Shown here: positions 7,747-16,693 of the stretch, in pieces
Layout: each line of letters starts with the position of its first letter
Position numbering within the stretch: position 1 is the stretch's first letter
Assembly (NCBI GenBank): GCA_046329515.1
Contig: JAXLUM010000003.1
Coordinates: forward strand, 62,001 to 126,000
Source: Bog-950 sp046329515
GTDB taxonomy: Bacteria > Bacteroidota > Bacteroidia > Chitinophagales > LD1
DNA: 64,000 nt
Direction of reading: 5' to 3'
Program-made: the position numbers and the translations under genes
The notes under the pieces: generated by a model
What the model was told of the DNA's origin: nothing
Database searches by the model: none
The model's input: only the letters and a program-made list of their open reading frames with translations

Positions 7747-9810
7747 TTAACGTATGGTACTGCCATTTTTAGTTAAATCCTTTGGCATAACAAAGTGCAG
7801 CTTTCCGGTTTCGTCCTCAGCCATTAAAATCATGCCACGGCTCTCAATTCCACGAATTTTTCGCGGGGCAAGGTTGGCTACAAGGCTTACCTGCTGGCCC
7901 ACTATTTCTTCGGGTTTAAAGAACTCCGCAATGCCTGATACTACAGTGCGAATTTCATAACCTAAATCAACCGAAAGCTTCAGCAATTTATCAGCCTTCT
8001 CTACTTTTTCGGCACTCAAAATAGTGCCTACGCGCAGGTCAAGCTTGCTGAAATCATCATATGTTATTTCCGGCTTTGGGGCGGCAGTTTCCGTAGTTTG
8101 CACAGCAGGGGTTTTAGGTGCAGCAACAGTGGCGGTTTTAGTAGCCTGCAGCTTCTGCACTTGTTTTTCAATAACGTCGTTCTCTAACTTTTGGTAAAGC
8201 AGTTCTGCCTTGCCTAAAACATGGCCGGGTTTTAATAAGTTCTGACGGCCTGCATCAAACCAGTTAAAGCTGTCACTATCCAAATTCAGCATTTCAAACA
8301 GCTTTTTGGAGGTGAAAGGCAAAAACGGGCGGCATAGGATGGCCAGGTTCGCTATAATCTGTAAACCATCATATAAAGTAATACCGGTATACTCGCGGTT
8401 TTCCTTAATGGTTTTCCACGGCTCTTTATCGCTTAATAGCTGGTTGCCGTGGCGGGCCACATTCATCATTTCCTGCAGTGCCTCGCGGAAGTGGAAGTTT
8501 TCCAACGCATCGGAAATCTTATCGCGTTGTGCGGTTATAAAGGCTTTAAGGTCTTTGCACTCATCGGCATTAGGCACCTTGTTGTCAAAGTTCTTCTCCG
8601 TTAACACCAGCACGCGGTTAACCAGGTTGCCGAAAATGCCCACCAATTCGCTGTTAACGCGGGTTTGGTAATCCTTCCAGGTAAACTCACTGTCCTTGGT
8701 TTCGGGGGCAATAGAGCATAACACATAGCGCAGTTCATCGGCCTTGCCGGCAAAGTCCTGCAGGTATTCGTGCATCTCCACACTCCAGCGGCGGCTGGTG
8801 CTCATTTTGTCACCTTCCAGGTTCAAAAATTCATTGGCCGGTACGTTATCAGGCACAATGTAGTCGCCATGCATATGCAACATTACCGGGAAGATAATAC
8901 AGTGAAAAACGATATTATCTTTTCCTACAAAGTGTATAAGGCGGGTGTCGCTGTCTTTCCAATATAACTCCCAATTATTACCGGTGTCCTTAGCCCATTG
9001 TTTGGTAGCGCTTATGTAGCCAATAGGCGCATCAAACCAAACATACAGCACTTTGCCATCTGCATCAGGTAAAGGCACTTTAATACCCCATTCGCCATCG
9101 CGCGTCATGGCACGTGGTTGAAGGCCGCCTTCAATCCAGCTTTTACATTGGCCGTAAACGTTAGTCTTCCAATCCTTGGCATGGTCGCGCAATAACCAGG
9201 TACGTAACCAGGGTTCGTAATCGTTCAAGGGTAAATACCAATGCTTGGTATCTTTTAAAACTGGGGCTTTGCCACTTAAAGTACTGTGCGGGTTTATTAA
9301 ATCGCTTGGCGAAAGCGACTTGCCGCATTTTTCGCATTGGTCGCCATAGGCGCGGTCGTGCCCGCAATTAGGGCAAGTGCCCATAATATAGCGGTCGGCC
9401 AAAAACACCTTCTTCTCTTCGTCGTAATACTGCTCGCTGGTTATTTCTTTAAACAGGCCTTTATTGTAGAAGTCCAGGAAAAACTCCTGCGAGGTTTCAT
9501 GATGGATAGGCTCGCTGGTGCGGTGGTATATGTCAAACTCAATGCCCAGCTTTTCAAAACTCTCCTTAATTAAAACGTGATACTTATCAATAATGGCCCT
9601 TGGGGTGGTATTCTCCTGCAGGGCTTGTATAGTAATGGCTGTGCCGTGCTCATCGCTGCCGCACACAAACACCACATCGCGTTTATTGGCTTTAAGGTAA
9701 CGCACATAAATATCCGCAGGCAAATAAGCGCCTGCCAAATGGCCTATATGCTTAGGTCCGTTGGCATAGGGTAATGCTGCGGTAATAGTATATCTCTTCC
9801 ACTGTTTCAT
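7747..9810 (-). CDS. metG: methionine--tRNA ligase
   Basis: 687 residues charging tRNA-Met, in the dimeric long form. HIGH is at 21-24 (PKHIGH), a zinc-knuckle insert CPNCGHDRAYGDQCEKCG lies near 145-162, and the KMSKS element is GDKMSTS near residue 335. An anticodon-binding helical domain follows, then an alanine/threonine-rich linker (about 555-580) and a C-terminal tRNA-binding OB domain (DFSKLDLRVGTIL onward). Length and order match MetG of Bacteroidota. A TATATTCG -7-like box ends 7 bases before the ATG, suggesting an extremely short leader. Confidence 0.95.
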   Translation of the reverse strand: MKQWKRYTITAALPYANGPKHIGHLAGAYLPADIYVRYLKANKRDVVFVCGSDEHGTAITIQALQENTTPRAIIDKYHVLIKESFEKLGIEFDIYHRTSEPIHHETSQEFFLDFYNKGLFKEITSEQYYDEEKKVFLADRYIMGTCPNCGHDRAYGDQCEKCGKSLSPSDLINPHSTLSGKAPVLKDTKHWYLPLNDYEPWLRTWLLRDHAKDWKTNVYGQCKSWIEGGLQPRAMTRDGEWGIKVPLPDADGKVLYVWFDAPIGYISATKQWAKDTGNNWELYWKDSDTRLIHFVGKDNIVFHCIIFPVMLHMHGDYIVPDNVPANEFLNLEGDKMSTSRRWSVEMHEYLQDFAGKADELRYVLCSIAPETKDSEFTWKDYQTRVNSELVGIFGNLVNRVLVLTEKNFDNKVPNADECKDLKAFITAQRDKISDALENFHFREALQEMMNVARHGNQLLSDKEPWKTIKENREYTGITLYDGLQIIANLAILCRPFLPFTSKKLFEMLNLDSDSFNWFDAGRQNLLKPGHVLGKAELLYQKLENDVIEKQVQKLQATKTATVAAPKTPAVQTTETAAPKPEITYDDFSKLDLRVGTILSAEKVEKADKLLKLSVDLGYEIRTVVSGIAEFFKPEEIVGQQVSLVANLAPRKIRGIESRGMILMAEDETGKLHFVMPKDLTKNGSTIR

Positions 9811-9924
9811 AAAGTAGCGAATATAATAAGGTTGGGGGAATGGGGAGTTTGGAGTGCGGAGTTTAGAATGCAGAGTCGGGAATGATATCCTTTGTATATC
9901 TACAGTTAACGGAATGTAAGCGTA

Positions 9925-9953
9925 TTGATACTAAAGCACAAACACTATTTTAG
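9925..9953 (+). promoter_or_regulatory. promoter of the LD-carboxypeptidase gene
   Basis: TTG at 9925-9927, an 18-base spacer, then TATTTTAG at 9946-9953, close to the Bacteroidota TTTG-N18/19-TAnnTTTG form. The box ends only four bases before the ATG at 9958. The TTG could be mistaken for a start codon of the downstream frame; I read it as the -33 element. Confidence 0.5.
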
Positions 9954-9957
9954 CCCC

Positions 9958-10854
9958 ATGCTATTACGTCCACCGGCCTTAAAGCAAGGCGATACCGTTT
10001 ACATATTAAGCACGGCCCGCAAGGTAACTATGCAGGAAATTGAACCTGCCATTGCTGTACTGCAAGGCTGGGGCTTAAAGGCTGTTATTGGCAAAACCAT
10101 TGGTAAGGAATTCCGCCAGTTTGCCGGAACCGATGAGGAGCGCCGGGAGGATTTTCAACTGGCACTGGATGATGCTAATGTACGCGCCATACTATGCGCC
10201 CGCGGTGGTTACGGCACCGTGCGCATGATGGACGACCTTAACTACGATGCCTTTATGAAGAACCCTAAATGGGTGGTGGGTTTTAGTGATATTACTTTTT
10301 TGCATATACACATAAGCAATACTATAGGCATACAAACCTTGCAGGGTATAATGCCTTTTAGCTTTCATAAAAGCACACCCCTTGCAGCCGAAACCTTACG
10401 CAAAGAACTGTTTGGGGAGAAGAACGAATACGTTATTGAACCTAACCCTTTAAACCGCCTGGGCACAGCAAGGGGTATTTTAACGGGGGGCAACCTTTCT
10501 ATCCTTTACAGTATTACAGGCACTAAAAGCGGCATCAATACTTCCGGCAAAATTCTTTTTCTGGAAGATTTGGATGAATACCTGTACCATGTTGACCGCA
10601 TGATGCAGAACCTGAAACGCAGCGGTAAACTGCACGACCTGGCGGGTATTGTTGTGGGTGGCTTTACGGAAATGAAGGATAACAAAGTGCCTTTTGGTAT
10701 TACGGCTTACGAAATAATTGCCGAGAACGTGGCAAAATATAACTACCCCGTGTGCTATGGTTTCCCTGCCGGGCATGTAGAAGATAACCGCGCCCTGGTT
10801 ATTGGCCGCACTTATACGTTGGAAGTAGGAGAGAAGGAAGTGAGGTTGGGGTAA
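9958..10854 (+). CDS. LD-carboxypeptidase (peptidase family S66)
   Basis: 298 residues from the ATG at 9958. The N-terminus LRPPALKQGDTVYILSTAR is the usual start of the family, so the upstream in-frame TTG is not used. Family features: ARGGYGTVRM (81-90), Ser110 in the nucleophile motif GFSDIT, a Glu in LFLEDLDEY, and a C-terminal His in GFPAGHVEDN, forming the Ser-Glu-His triad of LdcA-type enzymes. These remove the terminal D-alanine from muropeptide tetrapeptides in cell-wall recycling. No signal peptide is present, so it is cytoplasmic. It is monocistronic and divergent from metG. Confidence 0.88.
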   Translation: MLLRPPALKQGDTVYILSTARKVTMQEIEPAIAVLQGWGLKAVIGKTIGKEFRQFAGTDEERREDFQLALDDANVRAILCARGGYGTVRMMDDLNYDAFMKNPKWVVGFSDITFLHIHISNTIGIQTLQGIMPFSFHKSTPLAAETLRKELFGEKNEYVIEPNPLNRLGTARGILTGGNLSILYSITGTKSGINTSGKILFLEDLDEYLYHVDRMMQNLKRSGKLHDLAGIVVGGFTEMKDNKVPFGITAYEIIAENVAKYNYPVCYGFPAGHVEDNRALVIGRTYTLEVGEKEVRLG

Positions 10855-10866
10855 CCAAGCTAGTGT

Positions 10867-11505
10867 TTAGCTGTGTTTTGGGTGAATGAGCTGATATACA
10901 TTCCCTTCTAAACTTTGTTTCAGGGGTTCACTGATTTGGTAGGTGCCATCAGACCGAATTATTATTTCGCGATTCTCTAATGCATCTAAAATTTCAACAG
11001 CAAAAGGCTTTAATTGTTGGTGGTAGTAATCCAGTCCTTTAAGGCACTTTTCATATTCCAATTTCCAATTCTCACCATAATTTGCCTTTAAGTAACCTTC
11101 ATCCATCCAATAGAAATAATTCAACCCCAGGCTGCCTAAAAATCTGAACTGAAATATTCTCAGGCCATCATCTTTGGGTTGTCCGCAGTAGAGCTGGTAT
11201 AATTTGTTTAAATAAACAGGAAGGTTTGGCGGATCAGCAATCAGGTTATTGAGTGTGGTTTTTATCTTCCACGTTTCATACTCTGCCACATCAATTACTT
11301 GTTCGTTTAGGAATTTTACTAAGTTTTGGTGAGCGTATTTGTCCTTAAAATCGAAAGCTAGTAGCTGTGAAAATATTTCAGAAGGAAGTTCATCTTCCAA
11401 AGTGTTTTGGGTAGAGATGGTTTTTTCAAAATCAGTAATGCTGATATCGCCATTAAGAAACGGGAAGAATATTTCTTTGCTATGGTTGGAAAGATTGGTT
11501 TTCAT
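10867..11505 (-). CDS. hypothetical protein downstream of M1 peptidase
   Basis: 212 residues, no signal peptide and no family that I recognise. It is mostly helical with an aromatic-rich middle (LYQLYCGQPKDDGLRIFQFRFLGSLGLNYFYW) and a C-terminal half resembling a small regulatory or binding fold (LENREIIIRSDGTYQISEPLKQ). It starts 6 bases after the stop of the peptidase gene on the same strand, so it is probably co-transcribed with it, though the products need not interact. Base composition is more A+T-rich than the peptidase gene, so it may be a later arrival. It could be an immunity-like or accessory protein; nothing in the sequence proves this. Confidence 0.6.
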   Translation of the reverse strand: MKTNLSNHSKEIFFPFLNGDISITDFEKTISTQNTLEDELPSEIFSQLLAFDFKDKYAHQNLVKFLNEQVIDVAEYETWKIKTTLNNLIADPPNLPVYLNKLYQLYCGQPKDDGLRIFQFRFLGSLGLNYFYWMDEGYLKANYGENWKLEYEKCLKGLDYYHQQLKPFAVEILDALENREIIIRSDGTYQISEPLKQSLEGNVYQLIHPKHS

Positions 11506-11511
11506 TAGGTG

Positions 11512-14500
11512 TTACCTCCCTGCAAACTTCTGCACCAGCTTTAATGGGCGCGGTAAATCAACCTTAAAGGTAAAGGTGAATTTTTTATACCATTTGTCTA
11601 TACCGTTTAACTTCTCGTTATCGCGTATGTTATTGGTGGTAAATAAGGGCAAGTGCAGCTCCAGCATATCGCGCACAATGGCAAGGCTAAGACCCATTTC
11701 AGCCGCCACTTCTACTTTGTTTAACTCGTTTACAATTACTGCACCGTTTACAAAAGGGTAAATGGGGAAGAAGCGGTGAACCGTAGTAGATAAGTTAATA
11801 GCCGCAAGAAACTTATTAGTAGCGCCAAAGGTGGTAATACTGCGGAAGGCCCCGCCGCTAAGCGCTACCTGCCGGCCTATGTATTTATCGCGGCCGTTAC
11901 GGTCAACATAGTTTTCATCCAGCATGTAATCTTTTTGCAACCAGTAAGCAAAGCTGTTTGTGGTAGCCATGCTTAAATACATTTTAGGTAGCGGGGCATT
12001 TATATCAGTAGCCGGTTTAAAGTAAATCGGGAAGCCGCCTGCAAATACACGAATATGCAGGCCTTCGTTTTTACGCTTGTAGCTTATTAAAAACTTAGCC
12101 TCCAGTTGCAGGTTCATAAATTGGTTGCCCTGCTGCATGGTGGCCGTAATGCGTAAAGGGTTTAAGGTGGTTTCGCGCTCGTATTGGTATTTTATTTCAT
12201 TTACATAATAGCGTTGCGTTGCTTTGTTTTTGTTGAAGTCAATCCATCCTAAAAAGGCAATTACGCTGCGCATATGCAGGCTGTGGTTATCGGGGCTGCG
12301 CGGGTTTTTCTTTTTGAAATCTATATGCACAAATGGCTCCAGCTTTTGCATTAACAGCGGCTTGGGAAACAAAATGTAATCGAAACGTTTGGCCGCTAAG
12401 CCCACTTCAAAGCGCTGCATACCCTGCTTTGGAAAGAAGCTATAACCCACTCTGCCGAAACCTACAAACTGCCGCGAAGCGGTACCAATAGCAGGCACTA
12501 ACAGGTAATTAAACTTTTGGGTGGGCAGAAAGGAGTTGTAAAGCATTATGCCAATCTGTGTTTTGTCGTAGTTGTTCCAGGCCAGGTAGGGGAAAAAGAA
12601 TAGCTGCGCTTTCTTTTGGTTTTCTATAGAGCCTAAGAATTGGAAGCGTACTCCGCGACAAGTAGGGCATGGTTTGTTCAGGCGATAGAAATTATTCTTG
12701 CGGTTAATCTCCGGCATTACAAGGTCGTGGTCAATTTCCACCTTATCTGCTTCGCCATTAAACTTATCAGGTATAGGTATTATCTCTCCGCCATTGTCGT
12801 ACCAGGCGGTGCCCAACACTGAGTCTTTCTTCAGGTAGCTCACTTTAACCGGTGCCGTAATATCTCCCTTCTTTTTAAGCAGTAAAGTGCTGTGCACACT
12901 ATCCATTGTAAATGCAGGGCGCTTTGGCGCTTTTACAATTTTATAGTCCAGCTTTTTGTTGGTCTTAATTAAATCATCAAAAAACCAGCTTAGGTTTTTG
13001 CCAGTTTCTTTTTCAAAAATGGCGCGCAAGTCGTTGGGTTGCGGATGTTTGTATTCCCATTGCTCAAAATATTTCTTCATTACCTTATCAAAGGTTTCGG
13101 AGCCAAGGTAGTTTTCGAGGTAACGGAATATGAGGGCGCTTTTCATGTAAACCATGGCGCCGTAATTCAGTTCAGTAAAGTTGCCAGCATTCTGCTCCAA
13201 TGGTTGGTCGAGGTTTTCCCGCGCCATAGCCTGGTACGCTAAATCGGGTATGTAGTTGTGTTTGTATTGGCTAATATTAAAAACGCGGTTAGTTGATTTA
13301 TTAAAGCCATGCACCAATCCTTCATTCGGGTATTTTGTAGTGAGGTAGCGAAATTCGTAATAGCTGTTTATGCCTTCGTCCATCCATGCATGTTGGCGCT
13401 CGTTGGTGCCCAGCAAACCGTAAAACCAGTTGTGCCCTACTTCGTGCGTAAGCACATCATCTAACGAAAACTTATTGCCAACGTTGCCGATTACCGTAAC
13501 GTTAGGGTATTCCATACCGCCGCCTGCTTCAAGCGCACCTTCTACTGCGGTTACTTGTTTGTAAGGGTATTCGCCTATCCATAAGCTGTAGTAGTAAATG
13601 GCATCGTGCAGATATTCATCGGCGTGGTTCCAGGTGTTGGCTTTGTTATTGGTAAACAAGGCCCAGGTGGTTACTTTATTTTTGCTGTAAGGCAATTCCA
13701 CTTCGCCTTTTAAAACATGGTAGCGTTTATCAGCAAACCATGCAAAGTCGTGCACCTTGCTTTGCGTAAAGCGTATGGTTTTGGTGGTCTTCGCCGAAGG
13801 CGGAAAAGCCATATCATAAGAAAAACTCTTTAGCGCCTTGGTAACTGCACTTAAGCTATCCATCCACTTTGCTTCTTCCGGGTTTTGTAAATCGCCGGTG
13901 GCGCCAACTATATAATTTTGCGGCAAGGTTATGCTTACATCATAGGAACCGTACTCGCCGTAAAATTCTCCCTGGTCTAAGTATGGCATGGGGTTCCAGC
14001 CATTTACATCATACACTGCAGGTTTAGGATACCATTGCGAAATCTGGTAGCTCTGCCCTTCGTGCCCAAGGCGCGAAAATGTTTTAGGCAGTTTTACATG
14101 AAAAGGAGTGGAGATGCGAACGGTTTGCCCCGGTTGTAAAGGCTCATTCAAATTTACTTTTGCTAACTCCGTTCCTAAGCCTGCTGTATCAAAACCCCAG
14201 CGGCACACTTCGGCATTTACTTTAAAATCCAGCTTATCCATAAATCCCTTTTGCCACCATTTACTGAAGTGAAATTCGGTATTGCCGTTTTCAAGCAGTT
14301 GTTTGGCAAAGGGGGTGTTAATGTGCTGGTAAGCATTGGGCCATAAATGAAAAAGCAGGTAGTTAAGCGTGGCGGGCGAGTTGTTTTTGTAATCAATGGT
14401 TATAAAGCCATCCAGTTCATGCGTACTGTCGTTCAGTGCTACCTCAATGTTATAATTCACTTCCTGTTGCCAGTATTGCGCATTTTGGGCATAGGCTGTT

Positions 14501-14544
14501 AACGCAAACGTTAAAGCCAGTGCCGACAGTACAAAATTTTTCAT
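11512..14544 (-). CDS. M1 family zinc metallopeptidase, long form
   Basis: 1010 residues with a signal peptide (1-19). The N-terminal beta domain (about 25-260) is followed by the catalytic domain with GGGMEYP in place of the GAMEN loop, the zinc site HEVGH (367-371) and the downstream Glu in MDEGINSYYEF. After about residue 570 comes a ~430-residue beta-strand-rich region with many aromatic strands, which could be a membrane-associated or barrel-like domain; it does not end in a T9SS tag. Secreted M1 enzymes trim peptides; the substrate here is unknown. It heads a two-gene unit with the hypothetical gene 6 bases downstream. Confidence 0.85.
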   Translation of the reverse strand: MKNFVLSALALTFALTAYAQNAQYWQQEVNYNIEVALNDSTHELDGFITIDYKNNSPATLNYLLFHLWPNAYQHINTPFAKQLLENGNTEFHFSKWWQKGFMDKLDFKVNAEVCRWGFDTAGLGTELAKVNLNEPLQPGQTVRISTPFHVKLPKTFSRLGHEGQSYQISQWYPKPAVYDVNGWNPMPYLDQGEFYGEYGSYDVSITLPQNYIVGATGDLQNPEEAKWMDSLSAVTKALKSFSYDMAFPPSAKTTKTIRFTQSKVHDFAWFADKRYHVLKGEVELPYSKNKVTTWALFTNNKANTWNHADEYLHDAIYYYSLWIGEYPYKQVTAVEGALEAGGGMEYPNVTVIGNVGNKFSLDDVLTHEVGHNWFYGLLGTNERQHAWMDEGINSYYEFRYLTTKYPNEGLVHGFNKSTNRVFNISQYKHNYIPDLAYQAMARENLDQPLEQNAGNFTELNYGAMVYMKSALIFRYLENYLGSETFDKVMKKYFEQWEYKHPQPNDLRAIFEKETGKNLSWFFDDLIKTNKKLDYKIVKAPKRPAFTMDSVHSTLLLKKKGDITAPVKVSYLKKDSVLGTAWYDNGGEIIPIPDKFNGEADKVEIDHDLVMPEINRKNNFYRLNKPCPTCRGVRFQFLGSIENQKKAQLFFFPYLAWNNYDKTQIGIMLYNSFLPTQKFNYLLVPAIGTASRQFVGFGRVGYSFFPKQGMQRFEVGLAAKRFDYILFPKPLLMQKLEPFVHIDFKKKNPRSPDNHSLHMRSVIAFLGWIDFNKNKATQRYYVNEIKYQYERETTLNPLRITATMQQGNQFMNLQLEAKFLISYKRKNEGLHIRVFAGGFPIYFKPATDINAPLPKMYLSMATTNSFAYWLQKDYMLDENYVDRNGRDKYIGRQVALSGGAFRSITTFGATNKFLAAINLSTTVHRFFPIYPFVNGAVIVNELNKVEVAAEMGLSLAIVRDMLELHLPLFTTNNIRDNEKLNGIDKWYKKFTFTFKVDLPRPLKLVQKFAGR

Positions 14545-14668
14545 CCTACTAAAATAAGTTTAGGGTAGGTATACGTTGTACGTATAATAAACAGCTAATA
14601 ATGTATTGTCTAACTTACGTGTTCTGAAAAATGTGTACAACAAGGTACGGTTTGTTGAAAAGAACCGC

Positions 14669-14698
14669 TTGACTTTTTTTAACGGTAAAATATCTTCA
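14669..14698 (+). promoter_or_regulatory. candidate promoter of the TPR gene
   Basis: TTG at 14669, a 19-base spacer, and TATCTTCA at 14691-14698, about 98 bases before the ATG. It fits the lineage pattern except for the last base of the -7 box. Confidence 0.35.
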
Positions 14699-14796
14699 CG
14701 GTATAATCGTTGATTATCACATCGTTCTTTACGCGGAAACAGTTTTTCCTGCTCTTCTGTATAGGAGAGTTAGCAGGGGTTCATTAAATTCAAACC

Positions 14797-16209
14797 ATGG
14801 AAGAAAACGAATTCACAGAGCCTTCGTTCGGAGAGATTATTGACTTGATAAAGCAGTATGAAGAGGCGGAGAAAGCGAAGCAGCAGATTTTCTTTGAAGA
14901 GGAGTCGTTCGAACAGATTATCCAGTTTTACCAGGAAAATCGGGAGTACAACAAAGCCCTGCGCGTAATAGAATCAGCCCTTGAACATTATTCCTTCTCT
15001 TCTTTCTTCTACACCAAAAAAGCCGAAATACTGGCTAATCAAAAACACTTTGAGGCGGCACTAGGCGCTTTGGAAGAGGCAGAGAAACTTGACCCTAACG
15101 ACATTAACATTTTCTTGATACGCGCCGATGTGTATTTATGGGAAGGCCGCCATAAGGATGCAATGGACGAAGTAGAATATGCGCTGGGCTTGGCTGTGGA
15201 ACCTGAAGACAAAAGCGAACTGTTTTTGGAAATGGCAGATATATGGGAAGACCAGGAGAAGTATGAAGAAGTAATGAACTGCCTTAAAAATGCACTGCGC
15301 GAGGACCCGAAAAATGAAGAAGGCTTAAACCGCCTGTGGTTCTGTACGGAGTTAACAGAAAGTTACGAGGATAGCATTGGTTTTCATGAGCAGTTGATTG
15401 AGCAGAGCCCTTATTCGCACCTTGCGTGGTTTAATTTGGGCCATGCCTTTGCAGGGCTTAATGACAACGAAAAGGCTTTAGACGCCTTTAGTTATGTTAT
15501 TGCTATAGATGAAAAGTTTGATGCCGCTTACACCTGCAGTGGCGATGTGTTGTATAATATGGCGAAGTATAATGAGGCGCTTACCTTTTATATGGATGCC
15601 ATTAAGCTTTCGAAACCCAATAAGGAGTTATACCTGAAAGCTGCTGAGGCTTTAGAAAAGCTGGGTGATTTATCGCGTAGCCGCAGTTACCTGCGCAAAG
15701 CTATTACGGTTGACCCTTACTTTGACGAAGCCTTTTACCGCATTGGCGAAACCTATAGACAGGAAGATAAGTGGTTTAAAGCCATAGCCTCCTTTGAAAG
15801 GGCGGTGCGTTTAAACAAAGAAAACGTAGAATACCTGGCCGCGCTGGCTGATGCTTACTTAAGCACAGGCGATGCAGAGCAAGCCGTTGAGATATTTGAA
15901 AAGATTTTTCAGATTGACCCGCAAACCAAGCAGAACTGGATTAACCTGGCAACAGCTTACTTTAGTGTAGAAGATTTCAGAAAAGCGTTTCAGGTATTGC
16001 ATGAGGCTGAACAGAAGTACGAAGGCCATGCGGACCTTTACTACATAAAGTCGGTATTCTACTTCCAGGTGGGTAACCGCCACGAAGGGCTGATTAACCT
16101 TGAAAAAGGTTTGCTGTTAAACTTTGATGAGCATTCGTTGATTTTTGAAATGGACGAAAGCCTGTTGGATGATGCCACTATACTGCAGGTAATTGAGCAG
16201 TACCGATAA
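14797..16209 (+). CDS. tetratricopeptide-repeat protein
   Basis: 470 residues, cytoplasmic (no signal peptide), built almost wholly of about ten TPR units beginning near residue 45. Repeats such as FEAALGALEEAEKLDPNDIN, AWFNLGHAFAGLNDNEKALD and WFKAIASFERAVRLNKENVE show the W/L-G/Y-A-F/A-P pattern. The N-terminal 40 residues are acidic and coiled-coil-like. TPR arrays are protein-binding scaffolds; a partner cannot be deduced. It is monocistronic between the divergent M1 peptidase and a convergent small gene. Similar TPR-only proteins are common near translation or cell-envelope genes in Bacteroidota, but that gives no function. Confidence 0.85.
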   Translation: MEENEFTEPSFGEIIDLIKQYEEAEKAKQQIFFEEESFEQIIQFYQENREYNKALRVIESALEHYSFSSFFYTKKAEILANQKHFEAALGALEEAEKLDPNDINIFLIRADVYLWEGRHKDAMDEVEYALGLAVEPEDKSELFLEMADIWEDQEKYEEVMNCLKNALREDPKNEEGLNRLWFCTELTESYEDSIGFHEQLIEQSPYSHLAWFNLGHAFAGLNDNEKALDAFSYVIAIDEKFDAAYTCSGDVLYNMAKYNEALTFYMDAIKLSKPNKELYLKAAEALEKLGDLSRSRSYLRKAITVDPYFDEAFYRIGETYRQEDKWFKAIASFERAVRLNKENVEYLAALADAYLSTGDAEQAVEIFEKIFQIDPQTKQNWINLATAYFSVEDFRKAFQVLHEAEQKYEGHADLYYIKSVFYFQVGNRHEGLINLEKGLLLNFDEHSLIFEMDESLLDDATILQVIEQYR

Positions 16210-16240
16210 AGGCAATAGTTGCTTTAAAAACATATAGGCG

Positions 16241-16266
16241 TGTCACCCTGAGCCTGTCGAAGGGTG
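16241..16266. repeat. dispersed hairpin, loop GAGCCTGTCGA (copy 1)
   Basis: ACCCT and AGGGT flank the constant loop GAGCCTGTCGA. Related hairpins with a different but complementary stem occur at 57327-57350 and 61896-61920. Confidence 0.6.
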
Positions 16267-16279
16267 CATCAAGCACTGA

Positions 16280-16648
16280 TTAAAAATCGCTGCGGGTAAA
16301 GTTCAGTATTTCATTTGAAATACCGCTTAGGTCGTCGCTCATTTTTTCTTCCAGCTTCTTGTAAAATTTAAACTGCTCAAAGAGTTTTTCGTTGCCGGCC
16401 ATCATAACGGTGGCAAACTTTATAAGCATGGTGTTCTCTTCCGGGGTAAGCTTGTTTTCAATATTCTGAAACAAGGGTAATGCCTCGCGCACTACTTCTA
16501 ACACATCAGTAAGTGTATTTTGAAAATTATCGTTCTGGTAGCGCATGCCTTCCAGCGCATTCTTTTCTATATCCAGTAGTTTCTGGCTAATCAATAAGCT
16601 ATCGCGCAGCTTTTCCTTCAAGCTGTCGTTGTTGTCCAATTGGTCCAT
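16280..16648 (-). CDS. small helical hypothetical protein
   Basis: 122 residues, predicted all-helical and cytoplasmic, with many charged and leucine residues (SLKEKLRDSLLISQKLLDIEKNALEG; YKKLEEKMSDDLSGISNEILNF). It contains a long amphipathic helix that could form a coiled coil. I do not recognise a family. It lies 45 bases upstream of the stop of the large T9SS gene's reading direction and is convergent with the TPR gene. A promoter-like TTACCTTTA is visible just upstream. The coding call rests on a clean start, no overlap with other genes and normal composition. Confidence 0.6.
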   Translation of the reverse strand: MDQLDNNDSLKEKLRDSLLISQKLLDIEKNALEGMRYQNDNFQNTLTDVLEVVREALPLFQNIENKLTPEENTMLIKFATVMMAGNEKLFEQFKFYKKLEEKMSDDLSGISNEILNFTRSDF

Positions 16649-16693
16649 ATCCGTCCTTTAGTCTGCATAAAGGTAAGATAAGTTTTGGGGCTG

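Noticed and set aside
9925..9957. TTG start of the LD-carboxypeptidase at 9925
   Set aside because: The ATG at 9958 gives the normal family N-terminus, and the TTG fits the -33 promoter element.
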